A stretch of 64,000 bases of DNA, taken from contig NMRB01000987.1 of NCBI GenBank assembly GCA_002633025.1, positions 1-64,000 on the forward strand. The letters are read 5' to 3'. Each line of letters opens with the position of its first letter. The first letter of the stretch is position 1. The DNA comes from Notospermus geniculatus. Lineage: Eukaryota; Nemertea; Pilidiophora; Heteronemertea; Lineidae. This document shows, one piece after another, positions 45,801 to 56,213 of the stretch. The position numbers and the translations under genes are program-made. The notes beneath the pieces were generated by a model that worked only from the letters and a program-made list of their open reading frames with translations, was not told the origin of the DNA and ran no database searches.

Positions 45801-48800
45801 AGCACGTTTGGCGACCGCGTTGAGCAACGTTCAGCGTGTTCGGCGACCGAGTTGAGCAACTCGCCAACCTGTAAGCCATGTCACCCCTGCTTTTACTTTT
45901 CCAGAGGACTGCGAACCTGGTTACTTCCGAGAAGCAGGGGCTGCCAAGTGTCTCGAGTGTCACTGTATTGGGACATGTTATGAGAAGATAGGGTGTAAGG
46001 ACAGCGCCTGCACCAAGGGGTATATGGTCACTCCTCTCTGTCAGCAACGTATGTACAGGTTTGACATAAAGTATCTCAATTTCTCATGGACTTTTTATCC
46101 ATACTGGCTCGACTTTCAAATTTTCATTCATACCTTAATTCTCAGCCTCCACGTGGGATAATAGAGGTTTTTTCTGTCATTGACAGCTTGTCCAAACGAC
46201 ATGTTTGGCTTCGGATGCAAAACAAAGTGTCACTGTAAACCAGGCGACAAATGCTCCCACATCTCCGGCACCTGCCCGAAAGGATGCCACCCTGACTACT
46301 GGGGCGCCGACTGCCAAAAAGGTAAGCCATCGTTGTTGACAAGGCTTTGTAAAAAGACGCAGATGACCGCGAGTTCCGCCATGTTTTCTAGTCTCGCACT
46401 GCCAGCCGTTTTGTTCCCCCATGTTGCTCCACTAACATCGGTTTTCTTTTTGCATAAAGTGTTGCCAGGCATCGGACAAGCGCCAAAACTGCTCAACCCA
46501 ACATGTCAGAGTGTTACAGTTGAATGGCAGGCCTTCAATTCCGATACTGATGACAGTGACTTTCCAATCAGCAGATATTTGTAAGTTTAAAGTTCCTGAC
46601 TGAAGACCTTCATCCACATGAGTGGTCAACCCCAGCCCCACCTTTGTTGAGGCAGTGGGGCAGAAAATGACAAGAGTTTAACCGCGAACGTGTAATCAAA
46701 CGTAGTTAGAAATGCTATTCGGATAAACCAATGTTTTCCCTGTTGAAGTGACAGAAAAACCTTCACTGATCAATTAAGTCTTGCACAGCAGCACTTCATT
46801 AACATATCTCTGAAAGATGCGGCTAACTCAGCCAGAAAAATTTACCCAACTGTTGCACTTTTTGATGTTTCCTCAGGGTACAAATGAACATCAACGGTGG
46901 CGCCAACTGGACAGACATACCACCATTCTACCCCCACGAACCAAACAAAACTTACACCCACACGGTGACTGGTCTGAAGGACTCCATGACCTACAAGTTC
47001 CGAGTGAGGACGGATGCTAACCTCACGATTGAGTTCCCTGTTCTTTCTTACGTGCCGCTTCCTGGTAGGCCTAGCCCGGAGTCAACGAGCATGACACCCC
47101 CTTGCCCACGTGAGTATATCATATCGACTGTCAGAGTGAGGGGAGGTGGGCCTATCATCTGTTAAGTTGGTAGCATCTGTTAAGTTGGCGAGAACCTATC
47201 TCGTGCTACCTCGAGGTGATCATCTCTGCCAGTTTTTGTCTGTGACACGGCTCACACACACGATGGACTTTTCTCAGTCCCTAAGTTTACCACGAGGTTT
47301 TACCTGGTTTCTGGTTTCTTTCAGGTACAACGACAACAGTGCGTCCAAAAACCACGACAACCCCAACCCCGCCCACGACAACACCCACCACGACTCCTGT
47401 TCCTGGAGGTAAGTGTGATGTCCGGGAAGGGGACATTCAGTTGACAACTACGAAGTATTGCACGGCGTGCTAGCTGGTTACATATAAAACACAGCCTGCA
47501 GGGATGGGCGTAAACCGGAACAGACTATTGCCCATTTTGCACCGATACGTTTTTACTGGTGTAGCTGTTCATGTTTTGATCTAGACTGGTACCCTGTCTT
47601 TATAGATGGCTGAAAATATAAATAGTGCAGTAGAGCGTAGCGCCACGTAGCGGAACGACAAGGAACTAGTCTAGTTTTGATCAAGATGGCGGAAATATCA
47701 TCCTGCGGTACTGTATAACGTTAACTCTGCTCGTTTTCTTTCACAGCTCCCAATGTCCCCGTCAACGTGAGGGTCACATCGACCCAAACATCAGTAGAAG
47801 TCATGTGGGAGGCACCAGCGTCCAAAGATCAAACAGGATATGACGTCGCCTATGGTAGAACTGGTAGGTCAAAGTCAAGGTCGTTTCTTCCCCAGATGTG
47901 TTTCGAAATGAAAGCTAGGCCACTGGGGCACCCCTTCTGAACTGACGATCTTTTTCATGGGAAGCCACAATGGGCATGTTTTCGAGAGAAACCGAGGCCA
48001 GTCAGGGTCACTCCTTCTCTACGGGTCATCTTTAAATTGGAAGCTACAATGAGGAACCGGCATGCCGTTTATCCCGACAGGTCGGCGCAGCGATCGATGA
48101 GACCGAACCGACGTCACTGACGTCGTTTTATGTGTTGACGTTGCGTCATGAAAAAATCTGCTGTACATTTTTCTACAGGAAAAAATAAGATAAAGACGTT
48201 GCCGTTATCGCCATCCTACCTCTTTATTTTAAGGGAAAAAAGCAAAGAAATTGCAGAAATTTTCATCCGCGACAAGATGGTGTAAATTTTAATGTCATGC
48301 GACCGAAAAAATAGGGTTTATTTCACGCCAGAAGTTAATGGAAATGACTGGAAATCACGTTGAAAAAAGAAACTTCAGTCTCATCGATCACAGCACCACG
48401 TCGTGACGTTAGTTCGTCCGGTTCCTCATTGACCATGTTTTCAATGTGTAAGCTCGGCCAGGGACCCCCTTCTCACTGATCTTCTTTAAAGCACCGCTGT
48501 ACCTTAAGAGCGGTTTCATCAACGTCACATGTGTAAATGGGCATGCAACTTGTTGCAACTAGATCACGCTGGATGTTGCTGTGTGTAAACGTCACAGGTA
48601 GATTGCAGCAACTTGCAACCTACCGGTAGTGTAAACCCCCTTTACATGATGAAGAGTTAGTCATATGTTGAACTTCGCAAGTGATGAAAATAATGGCAAC
48701 CATTTTTGACAGCTAAGGCTTTGACATAGTATCAGTCTAGCCTGCGTTTTTGATCAGCACTTTACTGAGATATGAAATCTCTCTTCCAGCCATTGGTGAT

Positions 48801-51800
48801 TGTCATACGGTGCCCTCTGGTGAGTACACAGAGAAGACAGACACCTTCACTGCGGCTTCGACGAAAACGGTCATAGGCGATCTGAAACCCTGGTCAAGCT
48901 ACAAAATAACACTGCGGGCAACAAATCTCCATGGAAAAGGTGCCCCTGTCGTGAACACGATCGTGACGAAACAGGCCGGTGAGAATACTGTTTTGTTTTA
49001 CCATTTCTGTTTTATTGATATGTCTAAAACTCTCTGAGATATAACAACATGTACAAGAATCCAAATCATTTTGTCCGTTCTGCTCTGCTGTGGTGAGTGG
49101 GGAAAATCCCGCTTTTAACAACAACACCCAGCAAATCGAGCAGATGTCATGTGACATGGCATAGCCAATCAGCATCTCTACAAGGTTGGTGGCCTGACAA
49201 ACGACCAATTGCCTCTTGTCAAGCTCAGTTAATGTTGGCCTTTCGTCCGCAATAGAAATCAATTCGACATGGAAATTTTGTGACCAAGAAAGCCGTGATG
49301 GCTAGGCTTATGCCCTCTTACATATACACTTTTCAGCTCCAACTGGCAGGTGCAGTAATGTCGTCACCAGTAACCCAACTGCATCGACGTTTGAGTTGAG
49401 TTTCACCCCACCACCATGCGACACCAGAAACGGTGCACTAAAGCGGTACAGGGTGAGAGTCACAGACACGACGGCCAAAATTATTAGGCCTACGTTTTAC
49501 GATTACACGAGCACCAAGGTTACGTATACAGTGCCTGGACTCAACCCTGATACAACCTTCAAAGTGGCTGTAAGCTTCGTCAATACGCTTGAAAAGGAGA
49601 CGGCCTTCTCGGATGAGAAGAGCATCACAACAAGTAAGTGATAAAACAAGGTCTGACAAGAAGGTTTGCTCGCGCAAGTTGGCTATCAATGGACAATTCA
49701 CCATTGTTGGTTTCCTTATACCTGCCGCACACGAGTGCAATTTTGTCTCCGACGTTGCCTCCATAGGAGATTTTTGTCTCAGCATCCTGTCACCGCACAC
49801 GATGCGTCAGCCGCCGCAGACGAGTGCAAATTTGTCTCCTGTAGATGCGGCGTGACCATGGTGACGTCATATCGTCACCGAAAAAACCCGGACGAATGGA
49901 AACATGTTTGACGTCATTAATATAACAATGTCATCATGACGTTATAAAATGACGTCACCACGTCTCTTGATTGGTCAGATGTTTTGCATCCGTCTCCGCC
50001 TCCGCCTCCAACCACCGCACACGATGACAACGTTGCCTCCATAGGAGATTTTTGTCTCCTCCGATCAAACATGTTTGATCTGCTTTGGAGGCAAAAAAAT
50101 CCGTCTCCGCCTCCGTCTCCGACCACCGCACACGATGACATTTGCACGTAGGAGGCAAAAATCTCCATAGTTGGAGACAAAATTGCACTCGTGTGCGGCG
50201 GGTATNNNNNNNNNNNNNNNNNNNNNNNNNNNNNNNNNNNNNNNNNNNNNNNNNNNNNNNNNNNNNNNNNNNNNNNNNNNNNNNNNNNNNNNNNNNNNNN
50301 NNNNNNNNNNNNNNNNNNNNNNNNNNNNNNNNNNNNNNNNNNNNNNNNNNNNNNNNNNNNNNNNNNNNNNNNNNNNNNNNNNNNNNNNNNNNNNNNNNNN
50401 NNNNNNNNNNNNNNNNNNNNNNNNNNNNNNNNNNNNNNNNNNNNNNNNNNNNNNNNNNNNNNNNNNNNNNNNNNNNNNNNNNNNNNNNNNNNNNNNNNNN
50501 NNNNNNNNNNNNNNNNNNNNNNNNNNNNNNNNNNNNNNNNNNNNNNNACATGCGACGCGTGGCGGAGACTCCAGAGTCTGCATGCAGACTCAACTGACAA
50601 CTCTAGTTTATTTCGGGTTGAGTGTGACGCGTTTTGTTTCGAATCGAAATCGGTTTAGTTGTAGTGTGACCCGACCCGACGTAACCAAATCGATTTCCGT
50701 ATTTCGACTTACGGAAACCGATTTCGATGCGAAATAGGTGTGAAAGCAGCATACGGCTGAGTTGCCCATAGAGAGCCAACTTGCGCAAGAAAACTCTCCC
50801 GTGAGGAGCGCCTTTTGGAACAAATGCCCACTGTGACGTAGACCGTTACTGTAATAGCTGCCAAGTAAACATCCACGTGCTGCTTCCGCTTCGCCGAGTT
50901 ACAAACGCACCCGATATTTCAACTTCATCTCATCTTTCTGAGTCCGGGAATGCTGTACTCATTTCCTTTTTCCCCATTCTTTTTTTCAGTTAAATGGACC
51001 ATCGTCCCTACTACTAAACCAGGGTCTGTTGAATTAAACTGGCAGCCATTGTACCCACGAATTGGTGACGTTTTGGGCAACTACAAGGTGACGTATTGGG
51101 AGGACAAAGCCAGCAGCGCAAGAAAGACTGCGACAACGGCCCAGACTACTTTCACTGTCAACAACCTCCCAGCTGCGGTCATGAAATTTCAGGTAATGTA
51201 ATGGTACCATACTCTGCGTCCATTCATTCCACCTACAAATAAAAGTGCCAATGCCTACAAATAAAAGATGCCAATGCTGAACCCTTTTGACGGCAACCAA
51301 CGGCAGAGCGGCAATTTTAGCCAAATGTTGTCACCCATGGCTGAAGCGAAGTTAAAAAGGGGAAGCTCAAAAACATACTCTCCCATACAACATACAACAA
51401 ACAACACACAACATACTCTCTCAACAACATACAAGATAATCTCTCAACCTACTTTTTGGTTTCTTCAGCTGTCAATCGAGTCTACCAGAGGCTGGAAGGT
51501 ACAGAGTGAAATTGCCACCGTGAATACCAGTACTGTTCCCAGTTCACCGGTCTCTCTGGCTCTTGTCACAACAACGGAAAGTGGATTCTCGCTGAAATGG
51601 AACGCCCCGACGAGTTCGCCCACTGCGGTGACGCACTACAAGGTAGGCAGCTGCTCTGTCATGATACCATCTTGTTAGAATTTTCCTGTCCTATGTCGTG
51701 TGGTATGGCTCTACTTCATCTTCTTGTCATCATGTGACTTCCATACATTATTTCAGGTGGATTATCAATATACTAAGACTGGCCTCGCCTCTCCATCCCT

Positions 51801-54800
51801 CCTCACAAACACTTCTGGTTCCCACGAAGTCCCTGCAACCAAAACAGACTTTAGGTTGACACCCCTGGATCCCGCTACGACGTACCAGATAAGCGTGTCT
51901 GCTAAGAATTTGGGTGATTACGGTGACTCGGCAGTTGCAACGTATTCCACCCAACCCGGCACACCGGATGACCCAAAGACACCCACAGTACAGGAAAATG
52001 ACCAGACGACGATAACCTTAGTGCTTGTACTTCCAACGTCGACGAAAGGTCCAATCACGAAGATGTATGTTGTGTTGGAGAAAAAAGCCGCCAGACGCCG
52101 TAGAGCAGTGACATCACTCTGTTCGAAGACGCCAGCAAAGGAGTTAGTAGCGACTGATTACAAGCAGAATAAGGCGACTATCGTCCTCGGAAACGGCGCG
52201 AAGGGAAGTGCTAATGCTCCTTTGGAACCCGGTACAACTTATACAGTATGTTACAGGGTGGACAGTACTTACGAAGGTGGCACGAAGACTGCGGCAATGA
52301 CTTTTGACGCTGCGACCAAGGCGACGAATACAACTCTGATTATAATTATAGTTGTGGTTATTCTTCTCATAATAATAATCGTGATAATCATTGTTGTCGT
52401 TGTGCTCCTTCTGAGGAAGAAGAAGAGGAAGGCGGCACTCCGTACGCCTTGGCCAGACACGCTGAAGCTGAACCAATTTGATGACACAGTCTATAACGTG
52501 AAGCCGTATGGGAGATGGAGTAATGTCCACAATGTCGGCGAGCCACGCCACATTGAGCTCGTGAAAGATGTCGTGGACGCTGATCTGAACATCATCCCCA
52601 TTGAAGACGAGTACCACAAGCTCCCACACGATCCCCTGTACACGTGGGATCACGCCTTGGCCCCCGAGAACAACGCCAAGAATCGCTTCGAGAACTTCCT
52701 CCCGTACGATCACAGCCGAGTGACCTTAAATCGCCCGCGACAAGATTATATCAATGCTAACTACATTGACGGCTGGAAAAAACCACGGGCGTATATTGCA
52801 GCTCAGAGTCCGTTCAACTCGGACACGGTCGCAGACTTTTGGCATATGATTTGCCAGGAAAATACACTCCAGATTGTCATGCTGTGTCATCCAATCGAGG
52901 AGGGTGTACTCAAATGTGAACAGTATTGGCCAGACTCGTCTAAGTCCTACGGTGGCATCAAAGTTACTTTGAATAGTACTGATAAGTTTGCCTACTTCTG
53001 CGTCAGGACTTTTGAGGTTGTGCCCAACCCTCATTCAAGAAAGATTGTGAAACATTATCAATTCACAGGTTGGCCAACCCACGGGAACCCTGAAGACCCA
53101 ATTCCGTTCTTAGATTTCATCAACAAGGTGCACTCGCAGGCGCAGCCTGGTGCGGGCCCTGTCGTCGTTCACAGTGGTACAGGGGTCAGTCGGACGAGCG
53201 TCTACATCGCTGTGGACTCTTTGATAAAAGAGGGCATCAAACGCGGAGAGGTGAACGTCTACAACTTCTGCTCCAAAATGCGACAGAACAGATATGGAAT
53301 GGTCAGGACGCTCAAACAGTATTTGTTCATATACGACACGCTTTATGAGGCGTTGCTTGTTCCGAACACAGTTCTGGACATTGATATGCGGGCAGGGTAC
53401 CACGAACTTATCAGCAAAAATCCCAGTACAGGCCATACGAACCTGTACGAACAATTCAAAATATTTCGTGACTATACGCCGCTTGTTGATGAGAGTAAAT
53501 GCCGTGCTGGTCGGTCGGCGGCGAACAAGCGAAAGAGCAGATTTCCGCAGATTTTACCGGCAGATGAGTTCCGTCCAAAATTGAAAACTCCCGGTGGGCA
53601 TGGAAGAACGGACTTTATAAATGCCGTAATACTAGACAGCTACACTAGAAAGGAAGCTTTCTTCGTGACTCAAACTCCGCTCACTAATACTGTTGTGGAT
53701 TTCTGGAAACTCGTCTATGACTATAAGATTTCCACCATTGTGATGTTGCATGACAGAAAGTACAAAGAGGAATCGTCAGCTGAGTATTGGCCGAAGACAC
53801 TCGGGAGTGTTCGGTATGATCCGTTCGTGGTGACCTTGAAAACGTTCGTCAAGGAGAGGGAGTACGTCATCAGTCGGACAATGGACGTCAATAATAAGGT
53901 AAGAATGATGGAACTGGTTGCCAAGGTGGCTGATAGTGCAGTACAAACCCAACTCCTGACAACAAACATGATGTCTTTTCTTGCCGGCAAATTTTGGCAA
54001 GAACTAGAGTCGGAAGTCAGGTCCACTTTGGTCACTTTTTCAGATCCGTCCGTCTGAGAAACCACATGAAGTCAAGCAGTTCCAACTCGATGGTGATTGG
54101 CTGATGTACGATCATGTGCCGAAGTCACGTGAGTGCGTGTTACAGCTGATAGACGCAGTCTTTGAAAATCGGAAAAAAACTGCCGACCATCCTGAGACAC
54201 CTATCTTGGTGCATTGTATAGGTAAGTAGAATATGACGTGATTGAATTAAGGTGTGGCTTCACGTGAGCCTGGATGACTCAGTGGTTGCCATTGTCACAC
54301 TGACTGGGCTCAGTCGTGGCCGCCAGAATTCGGAGGAGCTTGCTTTTCAACTTGCATAAACTGACATTTTCGTGAAATAATTTCAGATGGAGCGAGCAGA
54401 AGTGGACTTTTTTGCTGCCTGATGAGCCTTGTTGAAAGGATGCAAGTTGACAAGTACGCCGACATCTTCCATGGTATGAAACACCTGAAGCGAAGACGAG
54501 CACAGTTTGTCGATGATCTGGTGAGTACTAGACTCCCATCTTGGCATCAAGGCCTCCTTTGCCCATCGACTACGCTCCTGGGGCGTATTCGAATCCTCGT
54601 TCTTGGCCACACTCGTGCTGACCGAGTTCATGTAGATGTTGACTCAACTCGAGAATGGCACTCTCGAACCCCGAGAACACAACTCGTGCCGGGTCAAGAA
54701 GAGTGTTCTCCTCACTCTCCACTCAGCGGAGGGTTGAGAAGAACACGTTCTTGGCCCGACTCGAGTTGCATTCTACACCATAAGAATTTGATACACTGGT

Positions 54801-55069
54801 AGCCGTTTAGAAAGTAGTACCTACTAGTATTAGAAAGTAGTAAAGTCGGACTACTTTCGTTACAGGAGCAGTACCGATTCTGCTTCAAAGCGCTGTGGGA
54901 TTTCATCAACACTCGTATGGTCCTGCTTCCCGCGACTATTCCGAGAAAAGGCGAGACTATGAATGGTACATCACGAGGGAAAGATAAAAAGCGGAAGGAT
55001 CGCCATCTTGAATTGACCCTGGCAGCAAAGGATTTGAACAATTATGACTACACCTTATCAGTTGTTTGA
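36719..55069 (+). CDS. receptor-type protein tyrosine phosphatase with FN3/EGF ectodomain and tandem PTP domains
   Basis: 27 exons: 36719-36815, 38795-39070, 39341-39625, 39811-40089, 40304-40579, 40952-41236, 41508-41786, 42167-42445, 42971-43246, 43533-43814, 44029-44295, 44733-45011, 45222-45500, 45905-46048, 46187-46321, 46460-46580, 46877-47109, 47325-47408, 47747-47863, 48790-48978, 49337-49633, 50990-51192, 51469-51642, 51757-53898, 54044-54221, 54387-54520 and 54866-55069. All phases agree over 2597 codons. Order: signal peptide, 12 FN3, two Cys-rich EGF-like exons (residues 1147-1239), split FN3 domains, a Thr/Pro linker (1358-1385), more FN3, a membrane helix (about 1907-1933), PTP D1 (about 1980-2250), PTP D2 (about 2270-2570). 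D1 lacks the nucleophilic Cys; D2 has it. The exon 17 end could instead be 47064 (donor GTAGGC), also in phase. The type I plasma-membrane topology is inferred from the domain order. It does not match one vertebrate subtype: FN3-rich R3 receptors have a single PTP domain. Confidence 0.94.
36726..36751. promoter_or_regulatory. two CRE-like TGACGTCA palindromes inside the first coding exon
   Basis: TGACGTCA at 36726-36733 and 36744-36751, 18 bp apart. They match the CREB/ATF consensus, but they arise from a short coding duplication, so regulatory use is uncertain. Confidence 0.3.
37162..37628. repeat. fold-back element with tandemly duplicated left arm
   Basis: TTGCGCTTCCACTACAAAAA at about 37162 recurs at 37276, with the following 110 bp (TATTTGTCCGCTCTTATTCT ... 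GCGGATCTATTTAGTTCG). One inverted copy at 37530-37628 closes the element (TTTTGTAGTGGAAGCGCAAC). Located in intron 1 of the phosphatase. Confidence 0.85.
37850..38090. repeat. composite of CTCTATGGGCAACTC repeat and ACTGGTCCCC hairpin
   Basis: GTTGGCCCTCTATGGGCAACT and the complementary GAGCGCCAACTCGTGCG enclose a hairpin at 37968-38050. The hairpin reads GACTGGTCCCCTGTCTGG ... GGACAGGGGAACAGTC. Confidence 0.65.
38240..38788. mobile_element. non-autonomous hAT-like DNA transposon at a splice acceptor
   Basis: Terminal inverted repeats CAGGGGCGGATCTAGG and CCTGGATCCGCCCCTG. It is flanked by TTCTA on both sides (38235-38239, 38789-38793), a possible target duplication. The interior has a GC palindrome (GCGCGCCGAAGGCGCGCGCG) and GGGGGTCTGGGGGGC, and no transposase. 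The acceptor AG of phosphatase exon 2 (38793-38794) directly follows. hAT elements usually make 8-bp duplications, so the family name is tentative. Confidence 0.8.
42578..42797. repeat. inverted repeat in a phosphatase intron
   Basis: AACTTCATAGATGGCAGATT at the left and AATCTGCCATCTATGAAGGT at the right. GGTAGGGTTAGGG and CCCTACCCTAACC pair inside. The TTAGGG words are part of this palindrome, not a telomere tract. Confidence 0.75.
44337..44540. repeat. minisatellite rich in TGACCTTGG
   Basis: Four to five units of about 44 bp, each with two TGACCTTGG words plus ATATGACC and GGCAGACCTAATC variants. Lies in the intron after exon 44029-44295. Confidence 0.85.
45630..45862. repeat. minisatellite, unit about 30 bp
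   Basis: About eight copies of GTTGAGCAACGTTCAGCACG followed by TTCGGCGACCGA. It ends about 40 bp before the acceptor of the first EGF-like exon. Confidence 0.9.
45905..46321 (+). other. two Cys-rich EGF-like exons of the receptor phosphatase
   Basis: Exon 45905-46048 reads DCEPGYFREAGAAKCLECHC ... GCKDSACTKGYMVTPLCQQ. Exon 46187-46321 reads CPNDMFGFGCKTKCHCKPGD ... GCHPDYWGADCQK. The second has the C-x-G/N-x-G-x-x-C...CHC...WGxxC layout of Tie/MEGF-type EGF modules. Both have 1-1 phases, so they can be skipped without a frameshift. Confidence 0.85.
47325..47408 (+). other. Thr/Pro-rich linker exon
   Basis: 84 nt encoding TTTTVRPKTTTTPTPPTTTP then TTTPVPG. A mucin-like spacer and a likely O-glycosylation region. 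Symmetric 1-1 phases. Confidence 0.85.
47581..47674. repeat. short fold-back, CTAGACTGGTACC ends
   Basis: CTAGACTGGTACCCTGTC at the left and GGAACTAGTCTAG at the right. A related copy at about 57288-57352 runs in the opposite orientation (AGACTAGTTCCTTGTCGTTC ... GGGGTACCAGTCTAG). Confidence 0.65.
48529..48643. repeat. GCAACTTG-rich element, copy 2 (shortened)
   Basis: Shares GGGCATGCAACTTGTTGCAA, ATCACGCTGGATGTTGC and GCAGCAACTTGCAACC with 25950-26199. The left portion is missing. Confidence 0.75.
49660..50760. repeat. cluster of fold-back repeats around the second assembly gap
   Basis: CACACGAGTGCAATTTTGTC and AGGAGATTTTTGTCTC words recur in both orientations at 49725-49840 and 49995-50205. 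On the right of the gap, a hairpin (50615-50740) pairs AATCGAAATCGGTTTAGT with ACCGATTTCGAT. A CTCTATGGGCAACTC family copy follows at about 50755. No exon was found here. Confidence 0.7.
50206..50547. other. assembly gap (N)
   Basis: 342 undetermined bases in the intron between phosphatase exons 49337-49633 and 50990-51192. The exon phases on both sides match without it. Confidence 0.99.
51757..53898 (+). other. 2142-nt exon encoding last FN3 part, membrane helix, whole PTP D1 and most of D2
   Basis: One uninterrupted exon of 714 codons in a gene whose other exons are 84-297 nt. The membrane helix is almost pure Ile/Val/Leu (LIIIIVVVILLIIIIVIIIV then VVVLLL) followed by RKKKRK. D1 keeps KNRF (KNRY in active enzymes), DYINANYIDGW, DFWHMI and KCEQYWPD. 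Its catalytic loop at 53170-53199 reads HSGTGVSRTS instead of HCSAGVGRTG: Ser2185 replaces the nucleophilic Cys (codon AGT 53173-53175). The WPD loop reads WPTHGNP: Thr2153 replaces the general acid Asp. D1 is therefore predicted to be catalytically dead but may still bind phosphotyrosine. Confidence 0.93.
53440..55069 (+). other. PTP D2 domain with retained Cys
   Basis: Starts near LYEQFKIFRDYTP in the large exon and continues over exons 54044, 54387 and 54866. FINAVILDSYTRKEAFFVTQ and DFWKLVYDYKISTIVML are typical of D2. The catalytic loop HCIDGASRSG keeps Cys2484 and Arg2490. The WPD equivalent is altered (GDWLMYDHVPKS, Trp2445), lacking Pro and the aligned Asp. The last exon ends with a basic tail and LNNYDYTLSVV. 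Confidence 0.88.
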
Positions 55070-56213
55070 GGTGGATAAACGTGTGCGAGTTACTTTGTAT
55101 TTGGTGTCAATCAAGGACTTGTGAGTGAAAAAAACACTGTATAACTGGGGACCCATCAGCAACTGGAGACGTCCCCAATTGAAGACCGTCCCCAATTGAA
55201 GACCTGCCACATGACACCATACGTCATCAGAATTAGGCAGTGATATACTGTAGGTAGTTTGCAAGTGAGGTCACCCAACTCGTATCTAATGTCCACAGTT
55301 AGTTGATTGGTGATGGCTAGGTCGTTTCTATTGTGACCAACTGGGGACATACAGTTGTAGGTGTACATAATATGTGGGCTTCTTGTGTGTCCCCATTTGA
55401 CATGTGTAGTTTGGACAGGAATGTCCAAATCAACACCAAAGTACATGCATATTATACAGTTACACACTGTTTTAGGCCTACTTGTACAATAGAGAACAGT
55501 GTAGCGCCCAATATTCTCTGATATGGGCTGTTATAGTTGTAGTATTGGAAATTATGATATATCTTGCTAGAATCGAGGAAGCTGACTAGATTAGTACCTT
55601 TGAGATTTAGAATGCTGAATTTAGCTTTGTAGTTAGACACAGGGAATAGCCAAGCAACGTTCCTGTTTCGAAATTTTTAATTTTCTATTTAAAGATTTAC
55701 AAAAACAATTGTGGGTATCGATGTGTAATGGTGATGGCCATTTAGAAACCTTGTTGTAAAACAACGAAAAGGTGAAAGGTCGTTTCCATGGTTGCATAAT
55801 CTGGTGACACGAGATTAAAGATGGCTGCCAACATTGATTTCTCTTGTTGGACTGGTTCTATGTTCTTTTAATACGAAGAACTGGTCTCCTGTATTGAATG
55901 TAACCAACCAGCATGACAGCTGGCTCAGTCTCTGGTACCTGTTTTTGCTCCACATTTTTGAATAACGGTGACACTTTAGTTCTTCAGATCATGAAATAGT
56001 GTACAAAAGAATATAGAATATATATTTATTATGATTTGCAATCGCTCCACCTCCTGGTGTCTTCTTAGGGTAAGACCATGTTACTTCTCTAAAATCGTCC
56101 AACCTTCAAGACAGAAGTCTCAAATCCTCCGAGTTTTTGAAATTTTTACTTGGCTGCCAAGGAATGTGTGTAAAAATATCCATTGAGTAAGTATATTATA
56201 CGCTATACGTGTT
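55070..56213. other. tail-to-tail spacer between receptor phosphatase and POMT1
   Basis: 1.1 kb with both 3' UTRs. At 55130-55410 is a repeat with GTCCCCAATTGAAGACC, AACTGGGGACATACAG and GTGTCCCCATTTGACATG. A related copy in the POMT1 gene is at 61100-61325 (TCAAATGGGGACAC, AACTGGGGACACGC). No gene was recognised. Confidence 0.6.
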
